NCBI GenBank assembly: GCA_025359185.1
Contig: JANYHF010000112.1
Coordinates: forward strand, 1-62,953
Source of the DNA: Hyphomicrobiaceae bacterium
Lineage (GTDB): Bacteria > Pseudomonadota > Alphaproteobacteria > Rhizobiales > Hyphomicrobiaceae
DNA length: 62,953 nt
Direction: 5' to 3'
Shown here: in pieces, positions 42,858 to 52,594 of the stretch
How positions within the stretch are numbered: the stretch's first letter is position 1
How the letters are laid out: each line of letters begins with the position of its first letter
Program-made: the position numbers and the translations under genes
The notes under the pieces: generated by a model
What the model was told of the DNA's origin: nothing
The model's database searches: none
Seen by the model: only the letters and a program-made list of their open reading frames with translations

Positions 42858-43423
42858 GCGGCACCCTGTTGCTTGCGATGGGTGGCGCCCAAACGGTCGA
42901 CCAGCAGTGCGCGCGCCCGCGACAACCGCGACATCACGGTGCCGATCGGTAGGCCAGTCACTTCTGCAATATCGCGGTAGCTGAATTCGTCGATTTCGCG
43001 CAGCACCAAAATCTCCCGGAATGTGATGGGCAACGCCGCGATGGCGGCGTGCAAGGCCTGCGCTGTCGTTTTGGCAATCAGGGAGGCTTCAGGGCTAAGC
43101 TGGCTGTTGCCCTCAAAGCCGCCCGGCGCTGCTGCTTCGAACACCGCGTCGTCATCGGTCACGATCAGCGCCCGCGGCCGATTCTTGCGCAGCCAGGAAA
43201 AGGCCGTGTTGCGCACAATCGCCAACAGCCAAGCCCGCGGGTTGCCGTCACGAAAGCTGCCGATGGCGTTGAACGCCTTGATGCAAGCGTCCTGCACCAC
43301 GTCCTCGCCATCGGCGATATTGCCGGTGAGCCAGCGGGCGAGCGACAGAGCGTCGTCGAGATGGGGCAACACCACCTCGTCGAACCGTCTGCGCTGCTGA
43401 TCGCTGGCCAATAGTAAGCTCAC
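42854..43423 (-). CDS. ECF RNA polymerase sigma factor
   Basis: The 189-residue sigma factor has region 2 with LARWLTGNIADGEDVVQDACIK and WLLAIVRNTAFSWLR, and region 4 with LREIDEFSYRDIAEVTGLP followed by GTVMSRLSRARALL. GTG 43423 overlaps the cupredoxin stop (GTGA), and the product then begins at normal ECF length. It is the third gene of a four-gene unit (phosphoesterase, cupredoxin, sigma, anti-sigma) likely under its own control. Confidence 0.9.
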   Translation of the reverse strand: MSLLLASDQQRRRFDEVVLPHLDDALSLARWLTGNIADGEDVVQDACIKAFNAIGSFRDGNPRAWLLAIVRNTAFSWLRKNRPRALIVTDDDAVFEAAAPGGFEGNSQLSPEASLIAKTTAQALHAAIAALPITFREILVLREIDEFSYRDIAEVTGLPIGTVMSRLSRARALLVDRLGATHRKQQGAA

Positions 43424-43746
43424 TGTTTGACGATGATCCGGCCCACCATATGCGGGTGGAACCCGCAAAAATAGGTGATCTCGCCAGCATCGGTGACGGT
43501 CATCTTGAAACTGTCGCCGGTATCGAGTGGTTTGGAGTGGAACGCTCCCGCCTTGTCGATCACCGAATGGGGGATATCATCGGCGTTCTCGAAGGTGATG
43601 GTGGTTCCAGGTTTGACCGTCAGTTCGGCCGGATAGAAGGTGAAGTTTTCGATTTTCACCGTCACGACGGACGCTTCGGCGGCACAACCTTGTCCCGCAG
43701 CGGCCAGGATGAGAGCGAGCCCCAGAACGAAGCGCCGTCCAATCAT
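43420..43746 (-). CDS. Cupredoxin (amicyanin/plastocyanin-like)
   Basis: The 108-residue blue-copper protein has a signal peptide (residues 1-22) and type 1 copper ligands in IPHSV and FCGFHPHMVG (Cys, His and Met). It is periplasmic, and would carry electrons or buffer copper. It overlaps its neighbours by 2-4 bp, so its level is tied to the ECF sigma unit. Confidence 0.9.
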   Translation of the reverse strand: MIGRRFVLGLALILAAAGQGCAAEASVVTVKIENFTFYPAELTVKPGTTITFENADDIPHSVIDKAGAFHSKPLDTGDSFKMTVTDAGEITYFCGFHPHMVGRIIVKQ

Positions 43747-44687
43747 ACGTCAGCCAGAGTGCTGTCGGTGACGGCCAGCGTCGCGGTGCCGGGCGCATAC
43801 ACGACGCTGCGCACACCGAGTAAGCCGCGCAGTTTTTCTGCCGGCACCAGCATCGGGCCGGGCGACGGCGCCTTGCCGGGCTCAGGTTGCGGGAACGCGG
43901 TTGAGCGCGCGGTGTGGAACGTAACGTTGCCTTCGACCTTCTGCATCAGTTGATGAATATGGCCGTTCAGGACCGTCACCGAGCCGAACCGCTTCAACAA
44001 CCCCAGTGCCTGCTCACTGTCGTCGGTGCCCCAGCCCCATTGTGGATAGAGCGCCCACAGCGGGATATGCGCGAACACGACAACGGGTGTTGAATCCGTT
44101 AGGCCCTTCAGATCGTCAGCCAGCCAAGCCAACTGCTCGGCGCCCAACGATCCCATGCCGCCAGCCTTCAGGCCCACGACATTGACGAGGCCAATGAAAT
44201 GCACACCGCTCTGGTCGAATGAGTAGTAGCCCGCGCCCCTGGTGTTCTTGCCGTAGCGCTCCAGATAGGCCTTGCCCTGGCCTTCATCGACCAAATCGTG
44301 CTCGCCGGGCACATAGTGGACATCGAGGCCCGCGGCGCCGATGGCTTGGGCGGCATTGTCGAATTCCTCGGCCTTGCTGAGATGCGTGATGTCGCCCGTA
44401 TGCAGCATGAAGGCGGGCTTCGTTGCCATCGCCTTCACCTTGCCGATGGCCTCGTTCAGAGTGTCCATGGCGTGCGGATTGGCTGGCTTGTTGAAGCCGA
44501 CGTGGCTGTCGGAAATTTGCAGGAACGAGTATCCGGTGGTCTCGGCAGCCTGAGCTGTGCCTAGGAAGGCGCGCGATACGGGAATGCCGCCCGCGACGGT
44601 CCAAAGCACACCAGTGCCAGCCCACAGCATGCATTCGAGGGCATGGCGGCGTGTAACGCCGTTGGCGTCGTCATGATCGTGTGGCAA
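43743..44687 (-). CDS. Tat-exported calcineurin-like phosphoesterase
   Basis: The 314-residue protein has a twin-arginine signal (TRRHALECMLWAG) and a metallophosphoesterase fold: ISDSHVG, LHTGDIT, VPGEHD (His for the usual Asn in GNHD), VVFAHIPLW and LNGHIH. Two metal ions and a periplasmic phosphate-ester substrate are expected. TTG 44687 is proposed because GGAG lies 8 nt upstream; a second TTG at 44693 and longer frames exist. It is the first gene of the ECF-controlled unit, overlapping the cupredoxin gene by 4 bp. Confidence 0.85.
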   Translation of the reverse strand: MPHDHDDANGVTRRHALECMLWAGTGVLWTVAGGIPVSRAFLGTAQAAETTGYSFLQISDSHVGFNKPANPHAMDTLNEAIGKVKAMATKPAFMLHTGDITHLSKAEEFDNAAQAIGAAGLDVHYVPGEHDLVDEGQGKAYLERYGKNTRGAGYYSFDQSGVHFIGLVNVVGLKAGGMGSLGAEQLAWLADDLKGLTDSTPVVVFAHIPLWALYPQWGWGTDDSEQALGLLKRFGSVTVLNGHIHQLMQKVEGNVTFHTARSTAFPQPEPGKAPSPGPMLVPAEKLRGLLGVRSVVYAPGTATLAVTDSTLADV

Positions 44688-44734
44688 GAGCAAAACTCCT
44701 TTGCTGGGCCCAAGACTTCGGGGCCTGACGCAAA

Positions 44735-44763
44735 GGAGACTCACAGATGGCAGGGTTTATTCC
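44735..44763 (-). promoter_or_regulatory. Candidate ECF promoter for the phosphoesterase-cupredoxin-sigma unit
   Basis: On the minus strand GGAATAA (44763-44757) and GTCTCC (44740-44735) are 16 bp apart, about 48 bp before the proposed TTG start. GGAAT-type -35 boxes are the usual mark of ECF promoters, so self-regulation is likely. Confidence 0.55.
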
Positions 44764-45106
44764 ACCAGCGACCGGCGCCACATCTGGAAAAGAACCGGTC
44801 ATTAGAGCCGCTTGCAAAACTCTCGTCGGTTGTGGGCGCGGCAGCGGACATGGTCTGTCTTTCGGCGATCGTGGAGTGGCCTTTGGTGATTTGGCCGGTT
44901 CCGGGCCGAAAATCGGCACAGGCGCTGACGCCTTGGCGGAGCGGCAGGCTCGAATTCGGATGACGGCGTGGGCTTTCAGGTGGCCAGCCGCAGCAACTAC
45001 TCGACCGTCGTCACCACGATGCCGCGCGTCAATCGCCTGGCCAATGGCCCGTGATAGCGTCGGAGGGCTCCTTCGTCTCCGTCATCTTGTTTCGTCGCGG
45101 CTTGGA
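44764..45106. other. Spacer with possible gene fragment
   Basis: About 340 bp without an intact gene. The plus frame 44929-45053 ends with VGFQVASRSNYS and a stop. This recalls the C-terminal GFRVAS segment of formylglycine-generating-enzyme-like (SUMF1) proteins, so a 3' remnant is possible. Confidence 0.3.
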
Positions 45107-45514
45107 TTACTCCCTTCCCAACCGCACCAAAACATCCACCCGCACCACCTTCGTCCCTGCCGGCGCCGCAGGCAGTCCCGTCACCTGCAACTCCCCACCC
45201 GGAATATCGACTACCGAGCCATCCTCCAGCAAAAAGTGATGATGGTTACTCGTGTTGGTGTCGAAATGCGTCTTTGACCCGTCAACCACAACCTCGCGCA
45301 GCAGCCCGGCTTGCGTGAACTGGTGCAGCGTGTTGTAGACGGTCGCGACCGACACCGAGATGCCGGCCTGCCGCGCTTCGCCATGCAGCACCTCGGCTGT
45401 CACATGCCGGTGCCGGCCGCCGAAAAGCAGCTGGCCGAGGGCCTCGCGCTGGCGCGTCGGGCGCAAACCTGCCGATGTCAACTGGTCGCGCACTGCAACT
45501 CTGCCTTGCATCAT
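45107..45514 (-). CDS. irr: Iron response regulator Irr (Fur family)
   Basis: The 135-residue Fur-family regulator has an N-terminal winged helix (LTSAGLRPTRQREALGQLLF and VSVATVYNTLHQF) and the Irr-type histidine cluster SNHHHFLLEDG. No N-terminal heme-regulatory CP motif is present. Irr binds iron-control elements under iron limitation in Rhizobiales and related groups. Divergent placement next to fabA is the standard alphaproteobacterial context and supports Irr over Fur or PerR. Confidence 0.88.
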   Translation of the reverse strand: MMQGRVAVRDQLTSAGLRPTRQREALGQLLFGGRHRHVTAEVLHGEARQAGISVSVATVYNTLHQFTQAGLLREVVVDGSKTHFDTNTSNHHHFLLEDGSVVDIPGGELQVTGLPAAPAGTKVVRVDVLVRLGRE

Positions 45515-45745
45515 GGTAAACGCTCTCAAATCGGCTCAAAGTATCGCGAATGACGCGGAACAACTCTCGGATGAACCGCTATGATCACTCTCTGATCGTA
45601 GACGGGTGGTTGCGACACAGTATAGGCCGCCAATTGCCCACGGGCAAACACAGCCTCGGCGGCAATGCATCCCAAGAGCTTTTGGCCGCAGCCCGAGTGT
45701 GTTAACACCCTCGGGAATCGGATGCATCAAGGACACACGCACGCC

Positions 45746-46282
45746 ATGGCCGAACGCCGCCAAAGCTACGAGTACGAAGATCTGCTAGCCTGCGGTCGCG
45801 GCGAATTGTTCGGCCCCGGCAACGCACAATTACCGCTGCCGCCGATGCTGATGTTCGACCGCATCGCTGAAATCACTGAAACCGGCGGCGAGCATGGCAA
45901 GGGCCGGATCGTGGCTGAGTTCGAGATCAGACCCGACCATTGGTTTTTCGCCTGTCATTTCAAAGGCGACCCCGTGATGCCCGGTTGCCTGGGTCTCGAC
46001 GCGCTGTGGCAAATGACCGGCTTTTTCCTGGGCTGGATGGGCGCGCCCGGTCGGGGCCGCGCCCTCGGCGTCGGCGAGGTCAAACTGACCGGAATGGTGG
46101 TGCCCACCGTGCGCAAGGTCGAGTATGTCATTGACGTAAAGCGGGTGATCTTACGAAAGCTGAAACTGGCCATCGCCGATGGAACCATGAAGGCCGATGG
46201 CCAAGTGGTCTACGTCGCCAAGGATTTGCGGGTCGGTCTCTTTGATGCGGCAAGCCCGCTCGCGGCCGCTGAATCGGCTTGA
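45746..46282 (+). CDS. fabA: 3-hydroxydecanoyl-ACP dehydratase/isomerase FabA
   Basis: The 178-residue enzyme introduces the cis double bond in anaerobic unsaturated fatty acid synthesis. The start [19 protein letters not shown] is canonical, and active-site His and Asp lie in [23 protein letters not shown], seen as HFKGDP and GLDALW. An in-frame ATG at 45722 is less likely. It opens the fabA-fabB-fabI group. Confidence 0.97.
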   Translation: MAERRQSYEYEDLLACGRGELFGPGNAQLPLPPMLMFDRIAEITETGGEHGKGRIVAEFEIRPDHWFFACHFKGDPVMPGCLGLDALWQMTGFFLGWMGAPGRGRALGVGEVKLTGMVVPTVRKVEYVIDVKRVILRKLKLAIADGTMKADGQVVYVAKDLRVGLFDAASPLAAAESA

Positions 46283-46356
46283 TCGGCGGGCAGTATTGAA
46301 GCGCCGCGCGACAGGCCGATCGGGGCCATGCGGTTGCGCAGCCGAAAGGATAAGAC

Positions 46357-47586
46357 ATGCGGCGGGTCGTCGTCACCGGAATGGGAATCGTGGCCAGCAT
46401 CGGCAACACCACGCAGGAGGTGACGGTCTCCTTGCGCGAGGCCAAGAGCGGCATCGTCAAGGCGCCGCGCTATGCGGAACTGGGCTTCCGCTGCCATGTG
46501 CACGGTGCGCCCAACATCGATTGGGAAAACATGGTGGACCGCAAGGCCAAACGTTTTATGGGCGCGGGCTCGGCATATAACTTCATCGCCATGGAGCAGG
46601 CCATCCGGGATTCCGGGCTGGAGCCCAAAGATGTTTCCAACGAGCGCACGGGCATCATCATGGGCTCAGGCGGCCCGTCCACCAAGGCGCAAGTCTGGGC
46701 CGCCGACACGACCCGCGAAAAGGGCGCCAAGAAAGTTGGCCCGTTCGAAGTGCCCAAATGCATGTCGAGCACCGCTTCGGCAACGCTGGCCACACCCTTT
46801 CGCATCAAGGGCGTGAACTATTCGATCTCGTCGGCCTGCGCGACCTCATCTCATTGTATCGGCAATTCCACCGAGCAGATTCAATGGGGCAAGCAGGACG
46901 TCATGTTCGCGGGCGGCTCGGAAGAGCTGGACTGGACGTTGTCGGTCCTCTTTGACTCCATGCAAGCCATGTCCTCGCACTTCAATGACACCCCCCAGTT
47001 GGCCTCGCGCGCCTATGACAAGGACCGCGATGGCTTCGTTATCGCAGGCGGCGCGGGCGTGCTGGTGCTGGAAGCCCTCGATCATGCCAAGGCGCGCGGT
47101 GCCAAAATCTACGGCGAAGTCGTCGGCTACGGCGCCACCTCTGATGGCCACGACATGGTGGCCCCCTCTGGCGAAGGTGCGGCTCGCTGCATGTCGAACT
47201 CGTTGAACGGGTTTGATGGCAAACGCATTGAAAAGATTGATTATATTAACCCACACGCCACGTCGACAGTGATCGGCGACCAGAAAGAAATCGACGCCAT
47301 CCGGATGGTGTTCGGTCACAAATCGCCCGCGATATCAGCCACCAAATCGCTCACCGGCCACTCCTTAGGCGCTGCGGGAGTTCAAGAGGCCATTTACTCT
47401 CTTCTCATGATGAATAATGGATTTATCGCCAAGTCGGCCAATATAGCCGAAATCGACCCTGCCTTCGCCGACATGCCAATCGTGCGCGACCGACAGGATG
47501 GCGCGAAACTTGAATACGTCATGTCGAACAGTTTCGGTTTTGGCGGAACGAATGCAACGCTCGTCTTCCGGCGCTTTGACGGTTAG
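46357..47586 (+). CDS. fabB: 3-oxoacyl-ACP synthase I FabB
   Basis: The 409-residue condensing enzyme has catalytic Cys in [10 protein letters not shown] and His residues in [11 protein letters not shown] and GHSLGAAG. It elongates the unsaturated intermediate made by FabA. It follows fabA by 74 bp on the same strand. Confidence 0.97.
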   Translation: MRRVVVTGMGIVASIGNTTQEVTVSLREAKSGIVKAPRYAELGFRCHVHGAPNIDWENMVDRKAKRFMGAGSAYNFIAMEQAIRDSGLEPKDVSNERTGIIMGSGGPSTKAQVWAADTTREKGAKKVGPFEVPKCMSSTASATLATPFRIKGVNYSISSACATSSHCIGNSTEQIQWGKQDVMFAGGSEELDWTLSVLFDSMQAMSSHFNDTPQLASRAYDKDRDGFVIAGGAGVLVLEALDHAKARGAKIYGEVVGYGATSDGHDMVAPSGEGAARCMSNSLNGFDGKRIEKIDYINPHATSTVIGDQKEIDAIRMVFGHKSPAISATKSLTGHSLGAAGVQEAIYSLLMMNNGFIAKSANIAEIDPAFADMPIVRDRQDGAKLEYVMSNSFGFGGTNATLVFRRFDG

Positions 47587-47672
47587 GCACGCGATTGCTG
47601 GAATAAGCGTGGCGTAGGCCGATGAATAGACTAGTAAAGTGGTGTGAGTTCAAAGGCCGGGAGAGTTGGACG

Positions 47673-48545
47673 ATGACAACCAAGGACATAGCCGTCCCTG
47701 CACCGTTGATGGCAGGTAAGCGCGGCCTGATCATGGGCGTCGCCAATGACCGGTCGATCGCCTGGGGTATTGCCAGGGTTTTGGCGGGACATGGCGCCAA
47801 GCTCGCGTTCACCTACCAGGGCGACGCTTTCGGCCGGCGCGCAATCCCGCTGGCCGAATCCGTAAACTCCGAGATCATTGAATCCTGCGATGTATCTGAC
47901 TTGGCGTCCGTCGATAAAGTCTTCGAAACCATCGAAAAGACCTGGGGCGGCCTCGACTTTGTCGTTCACGCTCTCGCGTTTTCGGACCGCAACGAGCTGC
48001 GCGGCAAATACGCAGAGACGACACGCGCCAATTTCCAGCAGACTATGGTCATCTCCTGCTTCTCGTTTACCGAGATCGCCAAGCGCGCTGCGGCGTTGAT
48101 GCCCAAGGGAGGCTCGATGATCACGCTCACCTATGGTGGTTCGACCCGCGTGGTGCCGAGCTACAATGTCATGGGCGTTGCAAAGGCGGCCCTCGAAGCC
48201 AGCGTGCGTTACCTCGCGTCCGACTACGGCCCGCAAGGCGTGCGCGTTAACGCGCTTTCGGCCGGACCGATGCGGACGTTGGCGGGTGCCGGCGTGTCCG
48301 ACGCACGCGCGATCTTCAATTTCCAAGGCGACCACGCGCCGTTGCGCCGGACGCCAACGCTTGATGAAGTCGGTGGCGCCGCGCTCTATTTGCTTTCCGA
48401 CCTGTCAGGAGCTGTCACTGGCGAGGTGCACTTCGTTGACTGTGGATACAATATGGTGGCCATGCCTGGTCTTGATGACCTGAAAACCATCGAAGCCAAC
48501 GCAGCGACCGCAGGCCGAGCGCGCCGGGCCGATGCTGCGGAATAA
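47673..48545 (+). CDS. fabI: Enoyl-ACP reductase FabI
   Basis: The 290-residue NADH-dependent reductase has the FabI nucleotide site GVANDRSIAWGIA and the catalytic pattern Tyr-x6-Tyr-x6-Met-Lys family; here the region reads SYNVMGVAKAALEAS, with the Lys in place. It completes each elongation cycle. ATG 47673 fits family length. It lies 86 bp after fabB. Confidence 0.95.
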   Translation: MTTKDIAVPAPLMAGKRGLIMGVANDRSIAWGIARVLAGHGAKLAFTYQGDAFGRRAIPLAESVNSEIIESCDVSDLASVDKVFETIEKTWGGLDFVVHALAFSDRNELRGKYAETTRANFQQTMVISCFSFTEIAKRAAALMPKGGSMITLTYGGSTRVVPSYNVMGVAKAALEASVRYLASDYGPQGVRVNALSAGPMRTLAGAGVSDARAIFNFQGDHAPLRRTPTLDEVGGAALYLLSDLSGAVTGEVHFVDCGYNMVAMPGLDDLKTIEANAATAGRARRADAAE

Positions 48546-48594
48546 GTCTTTGGACCGGTCCAGTTTCGCCTGACAATGGCTCTAATCTGGAGCT

Positions 48595-49485
48595 ATGGTC
48601 TATGGCATGATCGGATTGTTTGATTCTGGCAATGGCGGCCTCACCGTACTGCGCGCGCTGACCCGGCGCTATCCGCAGATGGCGTTCGCCTATCTTGGCG
48701 ACCACGCCAGTGCACCTTACGGTAACCGCCCCTCCGACGACATCGTCACGCTTAGCACCAAGGGTGTTGAGGCCTTGTTTGGCCTCGGTTGCTCACTGGT
48801 GATGCTGGCCTGCAATACGGCAACCGCCATTGCGGGCCGCAAGTTGCAGCGCGATTGGCTTCCGAGCAGCGGTTGGACCGGCCACAATGTCATTGGCATT
48901 ATCGCACCCACGGTCGAAGCGGCCACGCAAACGCCATGGGCCGTGACCAGCCCGCAATATCCGCAGAAATACAACACCGATACGATTGCCGTGTTTGGCA
49001 CCCGCAGGACGATAGCGTCGGACGTGTTCCCCGAGGAAATCCGCAAACGCTGCCCGAAGGTGACCGTGTTGCAGCAGGCCTGCCCGGATCTGGCGGGCGC
49101 TATCGAGGAGGGCGCGCCCGAAGCCCTGCTCAGCCACATGATCGAAGGCTACGTTGCCGAGATGCTGCGTGCCAACGACGGCCACCCGCCGCATCGCGCC
49201 ATCTTGGGTTGCACACACTACCCGTTGGTCGAACACCTGTTCCGGCTCTATCTGCCGCCGTTCACGCGACTGCTTAGCCAGCCCGGGATCGTCACCGATA
49301 GTCTGGAAGATTATCTGCACCGGCATCCGCACTATGCAGGCAAGCCCGCAGAGCCAGGCGACAAGCCCCTGGTGTTCACGACTGGCGATGTCACCCGGAT
49401 CGAGCCCGCCATTGCGCGGTTCTGGCCAGATCATCCGCCATTTTCGGCACTGGACGCGGCACGGCCACGGCTGGCTCGTGCCTGA
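48595..49485 (+). CDS. murI: Glutamate racemase MurI
   Basis: The 296-residue racemase supplies D-glutamate for peptidoglycan. The N-terminal IGLFDSGNGGLTVLRAL and the two catalytic Cys motifs ACNTAT and LGCTHYPLV are present. An ATG at 48607 is an alternative start. It converges on the next gene with 3 bp between stops. Confidence 0.94.
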   Translation: MVYGMIGLFDSGNGGLTVLRALTRRYPQMAFAYLGDHASAPYGNRPSDDIVTLSTKGVEALFGLGCSLVMLACNTATAIAGRKLQRDWLPSSGWTGHNVIGIIAPTVEAATQTPWAVTSPQYPQKYNTDTIAVFGTRRTIASDVFPEEIRKRCPKVTVLQQACPDLAGAIEEGAPEALLSHMIEGYVAEMLRANDGHPPHRAILGCTHYPLVEHLFRLYLPPFTRLLSQPGIVTDSLEDYLHRHPHYAGKPAEPGDKPLVFTTGDVTRIEPAIARFWPDHPPFSALDAARPRLARA

Positions 49486-49488
49486 TTC

Positions 49489-50589
49489 TCAGCGGCGGTT
49501 TGGCTGTGCCGGATTTGCCGATGCCCATTTGCGGCAGCCTTCGAAGACGGCCCGCGCCTGCCAGACCTTCAGAACCGGCGGCTCGCCCATGCCTGCGATC
49601 ACCTGGCGCGTCGTATCGCGGTCGCCGGCCAAACACGACAGATAGGCGAAGTGGTTGACGTTCCAGGCATCGGGATACTGCGCCACCACTTCCTTCAGAC
49701 CATTGCGCATCCTGGTCCAGTCGGCTCTGGTCTTGTGGAATAGGTCATTGCCATAGAAGCCATTGAAGGCGTGCCAATACAAACGCGCATAGAGCGCATC
49801 GCCTTCAGTCTGCTTGCCGCGCAAAACCGCAGAATTGGCAAAGGCCTCCATGCGTGCAGCCTGCGCATCTGTGTCGCCCTCGCCGCTCGCAGCAAAGTAA
49901 TCAAAGCCTGCGAAATACAGCTGATAATAGCCCGGTGTCTTATCCAGCCCCTCATCGATGAGAGCCATGAATTGATCGGGTTCTTCTCCGATGGCCCGGG
50001 CGATGTCGGCACGTACAACGTAATACTGAGGGTCAGAGGATGCGATGGCTTTGTTCGTTTCCATCCAATCACGCGCCTTGCGCAAGGCAATCGCGAATGT
50101 TTCGTCGCTGCCGGTTGACGCCTCGCGAACGATCTGACGCGGCCGCTGGGCGCTTGCATAGGCGTGCAGCGCGATGCCTTCTGCAACATAGGCCGTGGGC
50201 TGGCCAGGAAATTTCCCACGCCAAGTATCGAGCCTGGCGAACAGCTGGTCCCAACCTTTGCCGTCGTGCCGCTGAAGGCCATCGCTGAGATCGTAGATGG
50301 CGCTGTAAAATACGCTGAGCTTCCACACCCCGCTGGGCGTGCGCTCGCCAGTGCGGCGGAAATCCTCGGCCATGCGGTCGAGACCGGCGAAATCGCCAGC
50401 TAGGTAAAGCCTGTGCACGGCGAGCTTCAGGCCAGAGCGCTGGCTGAGTTCGGCAGGCTCGGCGGCTGGTTTCAGGCGGCCCGCCTCGACAGTTGCAATG
50501 ATGACCCAGCCCGTTGCGATGGCGAGGAACCCTGCAACAACAGCCAACACCATTCGGCGTTTTTGGCTGATCAAATCGAAGAGTTTCAC
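49489..50589 (-). CDS. DUF4034-like membrane-anchored protein
   Basis: The 366-residue protein has one N-terminal membrane helix (MVLAVVAGFLAIATGWVII) and a long soluble helical region of TPR-like repeats. Conserved-looking pieces are FYSAIYDLSDGLQ, YYQLYFAGFDYFA and WNVNHFAYLSCLAGD. This resembles DUF4034 proteins, whose function is unknown. No enzymatic motif is seen. It stands alone upstream of the convergent murI. Confidence 0.7.
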   Translation of the reverse strand: MKLFDLISQKRRMVLAVVAGFLAIATGWVIIATVEAGRLKPAAEPAELSQRSGLKLAVHRLYLAGDFAGLDRMAEDFRRTGERTPSGVWKLSVFYSAIYDLSDGLQRHDGKGWDQLFARLDTWRGKFPGQPTAYVAEGIALHAYASAQRPRQIVREASTGSDETFAIALRKARDWMETNKAIASSDPQYYVVRADIARAIGEEPDQFMALIDEGLDKTPGYYQLYFAGFDYFAASGEGDTDAQAARMEAFANSAVLRGKQTEGDALYARLYWHAFNGFYGNDLFHKTRADWTRMRNGLKEVVAQYPDAWNVNHFAYLSCLAGDRDTTRQVIAGMGEPPVLKVWQARAVFEGCRKWASANPAQPNRR

Positions 50590-50652
50590 GCGATACCCCG
50601 CACACTGCCCGTCAGGCGCCAGTATGAGCCTGATAGCATCTTCCGTGCCACG

Positions 50653-51462
50653 TCAACGAATGGGTAGGGTTAACGTGCAAAGGGCCGTTAGCACGGCAAC
50701 TTCTGCCAACTGCTCGGCCGCGCCGAACACATCGCCCGTGTAGCCGCCCAGATAACGCGCCGCCACGGCTCCGGTTGTGAGAACTGCCAAGGCACCCAAA
50801 GCCAATGCGGCGAGGCCCAAAGTCGATCCACCGAACGCAATTGCTGCGAACACAGACAATAGGATTGACGCACCCGCGCTGTAAACATTGCCATCTGCGG
50901 CGCCGGCGGCCAGGCCGTCTGTCCTGGCGGGACGCCATAGTGTGATGATGATCGCCAGCAGCCCACGGCCCAGCGTGTGCGACAGAACCAGCGCACCAGC
51001 GGCAGCGCGCGGATCGGTGAGCGCCGACAACGCCGCCCAGCGCGCCGCCAGCCCAAGGAACAGCGCCACCGCCCCATAGCTGCCTATGCTGCTATCGCGC
51101 ATGATGTCCAGCTTGCGCTCGCGCGTCTGGCCGCCACCGATGCCATCGCAGAAATCAGCAAGGCCATCTTCGTGCAGCGCGCCAGTCGCCAGCACCGTAA
51201 CGGCCATTGCCATGAGCGCAGTGAGGTTCGGGCTGACCCCATTCACGCGCGCAAGAAACAAGACGAGCGCGCCGATAAGCCCAACGATAAAGCCCACAAT
51301 CGGGAAGGCCCAGACGTAGTCGCTGAGCTTGACCTCGGACCGTATCGAAATAGACGGAAGCGGCAGCCGCGTCAGCAGCGCGAAGGCGAGCACCAGGTCT
51401 TCGCACCCGCGCCGCAACCAGCCTCTGAGATCGCCGGAACTCACGGCCGCTTGCTCATCCAA
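50653..51462 (-). CDS. cobS: Adenosylcobinamide-GDP ribazoletransferase CobS
   Basis: The 269-residue membrane enzyme joins alpha-ribazole to adenosylcobinamide-GDP, the last main step of cobalamin assembly. Typical motifs are LTRLPLPSISIR, GALHEDGLADFCDGIGGG and GSYGAVALFLGLAARW. Multiple membrane helices follow. The gene overlaps mobB by 22 bp, an unusual pairing with molybdenum-cofactor genes that is probably just transcriptional. Confidence 0.93.
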   Translation of the reverse strand: MDEQAAVSSGDLRGWLRRGCEDLVLAFALLTRLPLPSISIRSEVKLSDYVWAFPIVGFIVGLIGALVLFLARVNGVSPNLTALMAMAVTVLATGALHEDGLADFCDGIGGGQTRERKLDIMRDSSIGSYGAVALFLGLAARWAALSALTDPRAAAGALVLSHTLGRGLLAIIITLWRPARTDGLAAGAADGNVYSAGASILLSVFAAIAFGGSTLGLAALALGALAVLTTGAVAARYLGGYTGDVFGAAEQLAEVAVLTALCTLTLPIR

Positions 51463-51965
51463 GCCCCGATGAAATCGGCCATCGCCGCAATGTCATCGAG
51501 TGCGAAGACGGGTAGCCCAGCGCCTACGACCGGATGATCTGCGGCAATGGCGATAACATGAGCATCGGCGCCTGCCAGCGGCTCTCGGCTCTTGCTTTCC
51601 AAACGCCGCACTTCGATCTTGGGGATGGGGACACTCTTGTAACCTTCCACCAGCACCAGATCGCAGGGCGCAAAATGGATGAGGATCTCGTCGAGCGTTG
51701 GCTCCGCCTCGCCTTGCAGCTCGCGGATATGCGCCATGCGCAAGTTCGACACGATGGCCACGTCACGCGCGCCCGCCGCCCGGTGCCGCGCGCTATCCGT
51801 AGCAGGATGATCGACGTCAAAGCTGTGATGCGCGTGCTTGACCGAGGCCACCCGCAGGCCGCGCCGGGTCATTTCGGCAATCAGCCGCTCCGTCAGCGTC
51901 GTCTTACCCGAATTCTTCCAGCCCGCGATGCCGAGCACGGCCATCCGGCTTACCGTCTGCGTCAT
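51441..51965 (-). CDS. mobB: Molybdopterin-guanine dinucleotide biosynthesis adaptor MobB
   Basis: The 174-residue P-loop protein has IAGWKNSGKTTLTERLI (Walker A GWKNSGKTT), VKHAHHSFDVDHP and LVLVEGYKSVPIPKIE. It binds GTP and assists MobA in making the bis-MGD cofactor. It lies 2 bp downstream of mobA and overlaps cobS. Confidence 0.93.
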   Translation of the reverse strand: MTQTVSRMAVLGIAGWKNSGKTTLTERLIAEMTRRGLRVASVKHAHHSFDVDHPATDSARHRAAGARDVAIVSNLRMAHIRELQGEAEPTLDEILIHFAPCDLVLVEGYKSVPIPKIEVRRLESKSREPLAGADAHVIAIAADHPVVGAGLPVFALDDIAAMADFIGAWMSKRP

Positions 51966-51967
51966 AT

Positions 51968-52594
51968 TTATGTGTCGCTCAGCATACGTTCGGCCTCGGC
52001 GAGATCCTCGGGCGTGTTGACGTTAAAGAACGGATCGGCGCGATGACGGCCGATCTGTTCTGGCGGGAATTCAATCTGGCAGATGGTCTGCCGCGACGCC
52101 CAGGTCAGTACCTTGTTCTGGCCGCTGGCGAGGAAACGCGCAAGATCGTCCGTGAGATGTACGGGCCACAATCCGCAAACTTGGCAAAGGCCGTTCGCTG
52201 AGGCGGCGAGCGCAATGCTGGCCCCCGTGTTGAAAAGTCCATGACGCAATCGGCTAACCAGGTCGCGGGGCAGGAACGGTGTATCGGTTGGCACCGACAG
52301 CACCCAGCCGCCGTCTTGGCCCGCCAACATCGCCGCCAAAAGGCCCGCCAATGGACCCGGACGGCCACTCAATGTGTCGGCAACGAGGTTAAGCTCAATC
52401 CCGGCCAATGGGTGATCCGCGTTCAGAAACAGGCGGCCCGGACTGAGCTGTGGCTCAATCCTGTCAATGACGTGACTGATCAAGGGGTAGCCTGCGAGCT
52501 GCCGCATCGCCTTGTCGCCGCCCATCCGGGTAGCTCGGCCGCCCGCAAGAATGACCCCGGTTATCGCGTCCAGCCTTGCAAGCGTGCCACTCAT
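51968..52594 (-). CDS. mobA: Molybdenum cofactor guanylyltransferase MobA
   Basis: The 208-residue nucleotidyltransferase has the hallmark GVILAGGRATRMGGDKAM, the metal-binding SVPTDTPFLP and the C-terminal FFNVNTPEDLAEAE. It transfers GMP to molybdopterin. ATG 52594 gives a normal N terminus; an upstream TTG is unlikely. It is first in a mobA-mobB-cobS unit. Confidence 0.95.
   Translation of the reverse strand: MSGTLARLDAITGVILAGGRATRMGGDKAMRQLAGYPLISHVIDRIEPQLSPGRLFLNADHPLAGIELNLVADTLSGRPGPLAGLLAAMLAGQDGGWVLSVPTDTPFLPRDLVSRLRHGLFNTGASIALAASANGLCQVCGLWPVHLTDDLARFLASGQNKVLTWASRQTICQIEFPPEQIGRHRADPFFNVNTPEDLAEAERMLSDT

Noticed and set aside
44929-45053. Short frame ending VGFQVASRSNYS, like the C terminus of SUMF1/formylglycine-generating-type proteins
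   Set aside because: Too short and without the conserved core; mentioned only as a possible remnant.
48552-48561. GGACCGGTCC palindrome between fabI and murI
   Set aside because: Perfect but without a loop or T-run; CCGGTCC pieces are frequent in this genome, so terminator or operator status is not supported.
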